6,066 nt of DNA from Phycisphaerales bacterium (GTDB lineage: Bacteria > Planctomycetota > Phycisphaerae > Phycisphaerales > UBA1924). Below the pieces are notes generated by a model, which saw nothing but the letters and a program-made list of their open reading frames with translations, had not been told where the DNA came from and made no database searches. The stretch spans positions 1-6,066 of the forward strand of contig JAESUL010000155.1 of assembly GCA_016763115.1 (NCBI GenBank), written 5' to 3'. How positions within the stretch are numbered: the first letter of the stretch is position 1; each line of letters opens with the position of its first letter. Both the position numbers and the translations under genes were made by a program. Below, one piece after another: positions 1 to 4,689 of this stretch.

Positions 1-2
1 CC

Positions 3-296
3 GGCAAACCGCTCTCGGAAATGGGTGGGCCCAAAGAAATTACCAATGTTTTCAAGGCCCGAAATCTCACCGCCAATGGCCCGGCATCCTACGGCTTCGC
101 ATCCATGGGGCTCCTCGATGTTCAGTTTGTCGATGTCGTGGTCGTCATGTGGGACGGCACGAAGTTCACGAACCGAACCCTGGTCCTTCAGGCGAGTGAT
201 AAAAACTGGTACGCCATGCCTCGCCCGGATCTTTTCCCACTGCTGAGCATCGGGCTCAACTCGGAAACAGATTCCGTGACTGCCTGGGACGAATAA
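3..296 (+). CDS. Hypothetical protein, 3' end only
   Basis: This is the C-terminal 97 codons of a gene that begins left of the window. The frame is open from base 3, and the first in-frame ATG (21-23) is preceded by open codons for GKPLSE, so that ATG is probably not the true start. Codon use looks like real coding sequence, with many C- or G-ending codons. The visible protein ends with WDGTKFTNRTLVLQASDKNW, then AMPRPDLFPLLSIGLNSETD and VTAWDE. It shows no cysteines, signal peptide or clear membrane segment; the stretch LLDVQFVDVVVVMW looks like beta strand rather than a helix. I do not recognise the family. The alternating strand pattern with a conserved-looking DxxWY would fit a small alpha+beta domain, but that is a guess. 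The palindromic repeat at 306-399 begins just after its stop. Confidence 0.6.
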   Translation, partial: GKPLSEMGGPKEITNVFKARNLTANGPASYGFASMGLLDVQFVDVVVVMWDGTKFTNRTLVLQASDKNWYAMPRPDLFPLLSIGLNSETDSVTAWDE

Positions 297-305
297 AACA
301 AGCTG

Positions 306-399
306 GGTGCCCTGCTTTGACCCAAAAGGCAAAGCAGATTCTTCATTTATCATACAACTCCAAGATCCTCCTTCACCCTTCGGGCTGAAGCAGGGCACC
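306..399. repeat. Palindromic intergenic repeat, copy 1 (REP/MITE-like)
   Basis: The ends are a perfect 12-bp inverted repeat, GGTGCCCTGCTT (306-317) and AAGCAGGGCACC (388-399). Inside are two smaller hairpins. One pairs CTGCTTT (312-318) with AAAGCAG (331-337). The other pairs CTTCA-CC (371-378) with GG-C-TGAAG (383-390) around a C(TTCG)G tetraloop, with one mismatch. The 14-base string TGGGTGCCCTGCTT at 304-317 recurs exactly at 4516-4529. The element lies between a rightward stop at 296 and a leftward stop at 422, so its folded RNA could also act as a bidirectional 3' end, although no T-run follows the hairpins. Similar 'GGGTGCC...GGCACCC' palindromes are, as I recall, common in planctomycete genomes. 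Membership of a mobilised REP family is inference. Confidence 0.6.
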
Positions 400-421
400 A
401 AATCAGACGGTGCCGAGATGA

Positions 422-778
422 TTACGGGCAATCAACCGAGAAGAGATCGAGGTATGCAAAGATGTCCTGAAGGTTGTATGTCCCGTCGTCGCTCAGGTCG
501 GCCCGGTCATCTTGTGCGTTGAAGAACCCGAGAAAGACAAAGTTGTCACCGAGGTTGTGGTTCTGGCTGTTGTTGAAATCTGCCGGACAGATCAATAATC
601 GTCACCGAGTTGAACGGATTGGGGACATCGATCGAAGATCCGCCATGCAGGCTGATGCCCTCGAAGTCCTCGATGATGATCTCAAGATCAGCGAAGCTGT
701 TAACCTGCTGCCCGGCAGCGTGGCAAGCGAGCAGGGCAAGACTTCCAGGCAGCATGCCCATCTTCGTGCTTGTTTCAT
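422..778 (-). pseudogene. Small secreted protein with dockerin-like tail, two compensating frameshifts
   Basis: No single frame gives the protein, but three segments fit end to end. It starts at ATG 776-778, which has a good Shine-Dalgarno site (GAGGA, 7-nt spacer) and codes for the basic n-region MKQARRW. The reading then moves to a second frame (to about 590) for a hydrophobic segment LPGSLALLACHAAGQQ, typical of a signal peptide, and the short body DFEGISLHGGSSIDVPNPF. Finally it returns to the first frame at about 589 for CPADFN, a degenerate first repeat, then ADLSDDGTYNLQDIFAYLDL and a terminal VDCP, with the stop at 422-424. ADLSDDG...LQD matches an EF-hand/dockerin calcium loop, and 'CPADFN ... 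DCP-end' is the tail typical of planctomycete secreted proteins. At about 118 residues there is almost no body between signal and tail, so a core domain may also have been lost. Sequencing error is the alternative to a true pseudogene. The gene lies 52 nt downstream of the DUF393 gene. Confidence 0.6.
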
Positions 779-830
779 TGGAGATTCCTCGATTACGATG
801 TGTGTTTGTGCTACGAGATACAGCAACTTG

Positions 831-1226
831 TCAATCATGCTTAATCGAGCACGATCCGTCTTCGCACACCGATCTCCCGAACCATCGCAACCGATTGCGG
901 GCAAATACACGGTACCCGGCATCAGTGATCTGACGAATGATCGGCAGGCGTGTCCACGATGCCTGCCAGCCGCGTCCGGTGATTTGGTACACATACCGGA
1001 TGCTGTCAGGTCCAGAAAGTATCTCGCCCTGCGGCGTGCGTACATGCAATGAAGCCGCGAGCGTCTGCAGGTCAATGCCGGCGAACTCGATGAGCGGGTC
1101 ATCGGATCGGAAATCAACACACCGCACAAGCCCGCGTCCGCGGTCGAGTTTCTCAAACACCGCTGCCGACTTGGTGCACACGCTGCACCATCCGTCGTAG
1201 TACGCGATTGTCGGCACGGTGGTCAT
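831..1226 (-). CDS. DUF393 / DCC1-like thiol-disulfide oxidoreductase
   Basis: This 131-residue protein is a good match to the DCC1-like (DUF393) family of small thioredoxin-fold proteins. The N-terminal motif is IAYYDGWCSVC (residues 7-17), the family's YDGxCxxC active site with C14 and C17. The later GPDSIRYV (about residues 72-79) is also usual in the family, where a Gly precedes the helix after the third strand. The length fits. Members are presumed cytoplasmic or membrane-linked thiol oxidoreductases, but their substrates are mostly unknown. A second cysteine pair, C121 and C126 (CEDGSC), sits at the very C-terminus and could be a resolving or metal-binding pair. There is no Shine-Dalgarno site. 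A -10-like TACAAT lies 5 nt before the ATG, which suggests its own promoter with little or no leader, although the gene is only 31 nt downstream of the pseudopilin stop. Confidence 0.88.
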   Translation of the reverse strand: MTTVPTIAYYDGWCSVCTKSAAVFEKLDRGRGLVRCVDFRSDDPLIEFAGIDLQTLAASLHVRTPQGEILSGPDSIRYVYQITGRGWQASWTRLPIIRQITDAGYRVFARNRLRWFGRSVCEDGSCSIKHD

Positions 1227-1231
1227 GCTCG

Positions 1232-1237
1232 ATTGTA
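1232..1237 (-). promoter_or_regulatory. Possible -10 box for the DUF393 gene
   Basis: On the minus strand TACAAT (5/6 to TATAAT) is followed by CGAGC and then the ATG at 1226. The spacing is the same as for the ATPase promoter at 4679-4684. No good -35 is seen at 16-18 bp; the best is TAAACC, 3/6. A weak call that rests mainly on the box, its spacing and the missing Shine-Dalgarno site. Confidence 0.3.
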
Positions 1238-1257
1238 GGTGGGTGATCTTAACGGGT

Positions 1258-1800
1258 TTAGCCGCCGAGGTCTTTGATCAGACCATCGGTGACGGTTTCG
1301 ACCGAGCCTGCGTTGGCCTTGAATATCGTCGCGCCGGCAAGGTGGTCGGGCTCGATCTGTCCGGTTGTGGTGTCGTATCGCCACCCGTGGGTATTGGCAC
1401 CCGCAGGGGCGCCGCCGAGCCGCACGGTGCCCAGCCCGTTGATTTTATTGGCGGGGATGCCGTTGATGTAGGGGCCGTAGACCCCACCGGGGTCGTTGAC
1501 GGTGCCGTCGAGGTCCGAGCGTTTGATGAGCCTGAAGTAGAATGTTAACTGGGTGCCCGCGCCGACATGGGCCATCACGCCCTGGTGCTCGACTTCGTAC
1601 AAATCGAGTGCGCCTTGCAGTACCCTCTGATCGGCAATGACCGAGTTCTTGGCGGCGTTCTCTGCCGAACTCGACATCCGCGGGATGGCGATCGCGCCGA
1701 TGATCCCGATGATAACCACCACGATGACCAACTCGATAAGCGAAAAGCCCGCCCGCGCGGGCTTGGGGTTTCGGGTTGGGATGGGCCGTGTCCTCACCAA
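1258..1800 (-). CDS. Type II secretion / type IV pilin-like pseudopilin
   Basis: This protein of about 180 residues carries the prepilin N-terminal cleavage and methylation signal. A basic leader of 18 residues ends in PARAG, followed by FSLIELVIVVVIIGIIGAIA (residues 19-38). Prepilin peptidase should cut after G18 and methylate F19, and the essential Glu is at mature position 5 (E23). The hydrophobic helix anchors the protein before assembly. The C-terminal part, with YGPYINGIPANKING and then a Gly-rich loop and WRYDTTTGQIEP, resembles the major-pseudopilin-like proteins common in planctomycetes. No in-frame ATG is available before an upstream stop. The start must be TTG at 1798-1800 or the adjacent GTG at 1795-1797, both without a clear Shine-Dalgarno site. 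No other secretion gene is in the window, so this is an orphan pilin here. The function of the fibre is unknown. Confidence 0.88.
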   Translation of the reverse strand: MVRTRPIPTRNPKPARAGFSLIELVIVVVIIGIIGAIAIPRMSSSAENAAKNSVIADQRVLQGALDLYEVEHQGVMAHVGAGTQLTFYFRLIKRSDLDGTVNDPGGVYGPYINGIPANKINGLGTVRLGGAPAGANTHGWRYDTTTGQIEPDHLAGATIFKANAGSVETVTDGLIKDLGG

Positions 1801-1901
1801 GAAACTATCGGTTTGATCCGGACAACTCGTGGTCGAGATGCAGGAAGCCGCAGAATCTGGGTGAATTCCCCGTCCTTAGAACAGGAGATTGCGTCCGAGA
1901 A

Positions 1902-2366
1902 TCAGGCGTTGTCGCTGGGTGCTTGGCAACAACATTTGCCATCGATTGACCACGGACCTGCGCCCTTGAAGATGACATAGGCGGAGAAGAGGATGATGGC
2001 GATGGCCATGACCATCATTGGAATGTATGGGTTGGCATGCGGAGCCCCTTCAACAGGAATCGGCCACCCATCGCTTGGGATCTTGATGTGGGTCATCACG
2101 GCACCGAGCATGGTGCCGATGGCGATGACGGCACCGATCCTGGCGAATGCGCCAATGACTAAGAGGATGCCCGCGAGAATCATCATCGGTGGTGTCACCA
2201 TCGCGGTTATGTCTGGCATCGGGAGTCCGGCGGCTTGGACAAGTGGCTTCATCGGGAGTGCGCCGGTGATATGCATGACACCAAAGGCCAGAAGTGGTGC
2301 ACCCGCGAGGATTCGGAGGACGGCGATGTGCCTTTGGTTTGTTGTTTTAGTGAGTGCGTTGGTCAT
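1902..2366 (-). CDS. DoxX-like integral membrane protein
   Basis: A 154-residue hydrophobic protein with about four membrane helices, which fits the DoxX/DoxD-like family in size and layout. The segments are roughly residues 13-35 (after RHIAVLRILAGAPLLAFG), two closely packed helices between about 58 and 96 (MILAGILLVIGAFARIGAVI), and about 116-135 (MMVMAIAIILFSAYVIF). The first helix with R-x-L-x-G and the loop with MxxPxxxxAG are usual for this family. A DoxX protein takes part in membrane-linked redox and oxidative-stress complexes in some bacteria, but most members are uncharacterised. The cytosolic or periplasmic tail ends GKCCCQAPSDNA, with three adjacent cysteines (145-147), which is unusual. 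The ATG start is clear. Upstream there is no strong ribosome site, only C-rich sequence, and a short GC hairpin lies between this gene and bioY. Confidence 0.75.
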   Translation of the reverse strand: MTNALTKTTNQRHIAVLRILAGAPLLAFGVMHITGALPMKPLVQAAGLPMPDITAMVTPPMMILAGILLVIGAFARIGAVIAIGTMLGAVMTHIKIPSDGWPIPVEGAPHANPYIPMMVMAIAIILFSAYVIFKGAGPWSIDGKCCCQAPSDNA

Positions 2367-2388
2367 GGAGAAGTGAACCTTATCAGGG

Positions 2389-2404
2389 CGGGGACTATTC
2401 CCCG
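2389..2404. other. Short GC hairpin between bioY and the DoxX gene
   Basis: CGGGGA (2389-2394) and TCCCCG (2399-2404) form a perfect 6-bp stem around the 4-base loop CTAT. It lies 12 nt after the bioY stop and 22 nt before the DoxX start on the minus strand. No T-run follows on that strand, so it is not a classical terminator. It could protect the 3' end or lower readthrough, or it may be chance in GC-rich DNA. Confidence 0.35.
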
Positions 2405-2416
2405 GTCCTCAAGAGA

Positions 2417-3073
2417 TTACCATACCTTCTCGGCGCATGTGGGCACGATCCACATCCCGATCACCGCAGCGAGTGCCGATTTGAGCACCATTCCGGGCAG
2501 AAACACGATCATCCCGTAGTAGATCGCGTTGCCCCAAGTTAATGTTTGGGCCTGGGTATCAAGCACCCGGACCCAGTACAACCAGGGCACGCCGAACGCG
2601 AAAACAACCAGATGAGCAACGATTCCAGCGACAAACAACGCTCCGTACCCACGGACCGAGCCGGGGACTTTGCGGGTCGTGCCGTCGTGCTGATGGACCT
2701 CTTTATCGCGCCGGCGGACGATCCGCCCGACGATGGGCTGGCAGACTAAAAAACCCAAAATATATCCCCCGGTCTGCCCGATCAGCGTGATCCATCCACC
2801 TTCGCCCTCGGCGAACACCCGCACGCCGACAGCCCCGGCACCAATATACAGCAGGATACTCAGCATCCCCAACCGAGGCCCGAGGGTCAACGCGGTCAAC
2901 ACCACCGCGAGGGTTTGTAGCGTCAGCGGGATTCCCAGAGGCTCGGTCGGAACCACGATCTGTGAGCACACCGCGAGAAAAAAGGTCATGGTGCCGACAG
3001 CAAATATCCGCAAGAGCATCCGCTCGGTGCGTTCGTCGATTCGATCGTGGGTGGTGTCTGGGAGGGTGGGCAT
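2417..3073 (-). CDS. bioY: BioY biotin transporter S component
   Basis: A 218-residue integral membrane protein that should bind and import biotin as the substrate-specific subunit of an energy-coupling-factor (ECF) transporter. Family signatures are IPLTLQTLAV (48-57), LGPRLGMLSILLYIGAGAVG (64-83), GQTGGYILGF (99-108) and FLPGMVLKSALAA (191-203); the length fits the family. The last motif normally reads PGDxxK. Here the Asp is replaced by Met (M195), while the Lys (K198) is kept. The loop 118-140 is long and charged (RIVRRRDKEVHQHDG). No EcfA ATPase or EcfT transmembrane partner is in the window, so the protein either uses a shared module encoded elsewhere or works alone, as some BioY proteins are reported to do. 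The ATG lies 6 nt after the zinc-ribbon bactofilin stop, so the two are very probably co-transcribed. Confidence 0.92.
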   Translation of the reverse strand: MPTLPDTTHDRIDERTERMLLRIFAVGTMTFFLAVCSQIVVPTEPLGIPLTLQTLAVVLTALTLGPRLGMLSILLYIGAGAVGVRVFAEGEGGWITLIGQTGGYILGFLVCQPIVGRIVRRRDKEVHQHDGTTRKVPGSVRGYGALFVAGIVAHLVVFAFGVPWLYWVRVLDTQAQTLTWGNAIYYGMIVFLPGMVLKSALAAVIGMWIVPTCAEKVW

Positions 3074-3079
3074 GCCCTG

Positions 3080-3727
3080 CTAGCGTACGACGCGGAGCCG
3101 GGGCGGACCACTGGCGATGGGGGTCGCTTGCTTGGTTTCGATGATTGGCTCGGGCTTGCAGGGCGGCGCGGAACGCTGGGGGTGCTTGAAACTGATTTCG
3201 GATGCGGGCCCTTTGCCCGGGCGGGCCCGGACGGCGGCGTCGACATCGATGGTTCCCAACGCCTTGGATGGAGTCTCGAAGAGGGACCCACGGATCAGTG
3301 CGCCGGGTTCGACGATGAGTTTGGCGGTGCGTGTGCCGCCCTTGAGTTCGCCGGATTCGGTGATGCGTGTGGTCGCGCCCGAGATGCACATGCCGTCGAC
3401 GATGCCTTCGATGGTGATGTCGCCCGAGGCGATGAGCAGGTTGGCGACGACCTTGGCGTCTTTGTGGACATGGATGGTGCCTGTGGTGAGCAGCGAGGTT
3501 CCCCAGTGCCCTTTGGTGATCTCGATATCGAGGAGCCTCAGGTTGCCGGCGCAGTGCGGGCACGATCCGGATTCGGCGTGGGCGGAAATTTCAAGCGATC
3601 GCCCGCACCGGTAGCACCGCACGAGTTTGGTGGCGTGGGGATCGGGGCGTTTGCTTGCGCGATCGCGGAGCAAGAAGCGTGGTGGTCGGAAGAAGGTGGC
3701 CATAAAAACGGCCGGTCCGATTTTCAT
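3080..3727 (-). CDS. Zinc-ribbon bactofilin (polymer-forming cytoskeletal protein)
   Basis: A 215-residue protein in three parts. Residues 1-35 are a basic N-terminus. Residues 38-59 form a zinc ribbon, CYRC ... CPHC (C38, C41, C56, C59; CX2C-X14-CX2C). Residues about 66-165 are a bactofilin-type repeat domain (DUF583/PF04519-like) with short beta turns such as GTIHVHKDAKVVANLLIASG, then ITIEGIVDG, GELKGGTRTAKLIVEPGALI. Residues 166-215 are a Pro/Arg/Lys-rich tail. Bactofilins self-assemble without nucleotide into filaments or membrane-associated sheets that organise the cell envelope. The zinc ribbon is an addition to the usual short bactofilin and may bind a partner or nucleic acid. Start: ATG 3725-3727 is the longest, and an in-frame ATG at 3701-3703 (MATFFRPP) is an alternative; neither has a Shine-Dalgarno site. 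It follows the second bactofilin by 66 nt and precedes bioY by 6 nt. Confidence 0.82.
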   Translation of the reverse strand: MKIGPAVFMATFFRPPRFLLRDRASKRPDPHATKLVRCYRCGRSLEISAHAESGSCPHCAGNLRLLDIEITKGHWGTSLLTTGTIHVHKDAKVVANLLIASGDITIEGIVDGMCISGATTRITESGELKGGTRTAKLIVEPGALIRGSLFETPSKALGTIDVDAAVRARPGKGPASEISFKHPQRSAPPCKPEPIIETKQATPIASGPPRLRVVR

Positions 3728-3793
3728 CGAACACGGCCAGGGATGGGTGGTTCGTTTCCAGAACGAGTCCCGGTTGTGTCGTGTGTGTTCGTT

Positions 3794-4258
3794 TTAGGCT
3801 ACATTCCCAGCGGTTTGTGCCCAAGGCGGGGTCAGCTCGGGCGATGGGGTGATGGTGCCTTTGGGTTCGGTGAGTTGCGGCTTGGTGACGGCGGCGTTGG
3901 GCGATGCCTGGAGGATTTCTTGTGCACGCGGGCCGACGGTGCAGTTTCCGACGAAGCTTGCGCCTTCTGCAACAACAAGGGTGCCGGTGGTGATGTCGCC
4001 TTGGACCTCTGCGTTTTCGGTGAGGGTGTGCCGATCGTGTGCAGCGATGGGGCCGTTGACCTTGCCATCGACGATGATGCGTTGGGCTTCAACGGCGGCG
4101 TTGCATTCGGCGCCTTGTCCGATCTGGACCTCGCCTTGGGCGATTATTTTGCCCTCGAACTGTCCGAGAATTCGTGCTGATTTCTCGAAGAACATCTCGC
4201 CCTTGATGCGTGTGTCTGGGCCGATGACGGTGAGTTCTGGAGCGTTTGGAGTGGGCAT
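3794..4258 (-). CDS. Bactofilin family protein
   Basis: A 154-residue canonical bactofilin. Residues 9-108 are the polymer-forming domain, with the family opening TVIGPDTRIKGEMFF, then LGQFEGKI, GEVQIGQGAECNAAVEAQRI, VDGKVNGPI, AEVQGDITTGTLVVAEGASF and VGNCTVG. The tail (109-154) is rich in Pro, Thr and Gln. It should polymerise in the cytoplasm, often at the membrane, as a scaffold for wall or envelope functions. I chose ATG 4256-4258 because AAGGA lies 9 nt upstream and because the family opening begins 8 residues after it. The frame stays open upstream to 4546, but that extension is low-complexity and not bactofilin-like. An in-frame ATG at 4355-4357 has no ribosome site. This is the first gene of the leftward run. 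Two adjacent, clearly different bactofilins suggest a hetero-polymer or a scaffold-plus-adaptor pair. Confidence 0.88.
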   Translation of the reverse strand: MPTPNAPELTVIGPDTRIKGEMFFEKSARILGQFEGKIIAQGEVQIGQGAECNAAVEAQRIIVDGKVNGPIAAHDRHTLTENAEVQGDITTGTLVVAEGASFVGNCTVGPRAQEILQASPNAAVTKPQLTEPKGTITPSPELTPPWAQTAGNVA

Positions 4259-4516
4259 TGCGGCGTTTCCTTGGGGCGTGGGCGTGTTGATGGATGCGCG
4301 AAAACCGCGGCAATCATGGGGATGCCCAGGGGGTACATATGTTGTGAGGTGCTCCATCCGTGGCGCGTCGTTGCCTTCCTTGGCAAGACAAGCATCGTCC
4401 ACATGGGCTATCGGTCTGTAGTTGTGATTGGATGGATTGGGTAAATTGTGCAGGTTTTGCGGGGGGGAGGGAGAAGAGGCCGCTGAGGACGCGGAGAAGA
4501 GGGAGAGGAAGGGAAT

Positions 4517-4605
4517 GGGTGCCCTGCTTACGCGCAGCTTAAGCAAGTTGCGGGGTGAAGAGCATGCTTAAACCCCGGCTCTGTCAAGGCGTAAACATGG
4601 CACCC
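4517..4605. repeat. Palindromic intergenic repeat, copy 2 (REP/MITE-like)
   Basis: The 17-bp ends GGGTGCCCTGCTTACGC (4517-4533) and GCGTAAACATGGCACCC (4589-4605) are inverted repeats matching at 15 of 17 positions. Inside are the palindrome GCTTAAGC (4537-4544) and a 6-bp stem CGGGGT (4551-4556)/ACCCCG (4572-4577) enclosing GCATGC. The left end shares 14 identical bases with copy 1 (304-317), and the lengths are similar (89 and 94 bp). The interiors differ, which suggests that the ends are what is recognised or preserved. It lies directly upstream of the ATPase promoter, so its insertion may have shaped this intergenic region. Confidence 0.65.
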
Positions 4606-4656
4606 GGCACCGCTTAAATCTTCGATTATAACAATCTTTTTTCATCTTTGCGTTTC

Positions 4657-4684
4657 TTGATAAGATGCGAAAGATCGCTATACT
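4657..4684 (+). promoter_or_regulatory. Sigma70-like promoter of the ATPase gene
   Basis: The -35 box TTGATA (4657-4662; 5/6 to TTGACA) and -10 box TATACT (4679-4684; 5/6 to TATAAT) are 16 bp apart, in an AT-rich stretch. Transcription should start 6-7 bases after the -10, at about 4690-4691, which is the A or T of the ATG (4690-4692). The transcript is therefore predicted to be leaderless, in line with the lack of any Shine-Dalgarno site before this ATG. Confidence 0.65.
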
Positions 4685-4689
4685 TGGGC

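Larger units (their letters stand above)
4259..4689. other. Divergent intergenic region, no gene supported
   Basis: These 431 bases separate the leftward bactofilin genes from the rightward ATPase gene. From left to right they hold the bactofilin ribosome site (AAGGA, minus strand, 4268-4272), a stretch with no recognisable coding signal (about 4275-4460), a purine-rich tract (4461-4515), the second palindromic repeat (4517-4605), an AT-rich stretch (4617-4660) and the ATPase promoter. A promoter for the bactofilin genes must lie here, but I could not find a convincing -35/-10 pair on the minus strand. Confidence 0.6.

Noticed and set aside
474..1052. Rightward frame of 192 codons across the dockerin-like and DUF393 genes
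   Set aside because: Antisense to the DUF393 gene and the frameshifted secreted protein; composition and lack of motifs argue against a gene.
602..1156. Leftward frame of 184 codons starting inside the DUF393 gene
   Set aside because: As a whole it is a shadow of DUF393. Only its last part, from ATG 776-778, is kept, as the N-terminus of the broken secreted protein.
1745..1764. Perfect 8-bp inverted repeat AAGCCCGC / GCGGGCTT in the pseudopilin gene
   Set aside because: It falls on codons for the conserved leader region PKPARAGF and is explained by GC-rich Ala, Arg and Gly codons.
3068..3077. Palindrome GGGCATGCCC at the bioY start
   Set aside because: A 10-base palindrome around an ATG in GC-rich DNA is expected by chance; no second half-site or spacing suggests an operator.
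2703..3563. Leftward frame of 286 codons overlapping bioY and the zinc-ribbon bactofilin
   Set aside because: Arg/His/Pro-rich shadow in another frame of two well-supported genes; no recognisable domain.
3047..4180. Rightward frame of 377 codons opposite the two bactofilin genes
   Set aside because: It is antisense to two recognisable proteins, spans both of them and the gap between, and its Gly/Asp/Phe/Val-rich composition is that of a mirror of GC-rich coding DNA.
4259..4546. A 96-residue N-terminal extension of the canonical bactofilin
   Set aside because: The frame is open but low-complexity, is unlike bactofilins, and includes the purine-rich tract and part of the repeat. A good ribosome site supports the start at 4258.
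4648..4689. Upstream TTG start for the ATPase
   Set aside because: The extension overlaps the promoter boxes, and the family opening MDPIKNPYAPG begins at ATG 4690.
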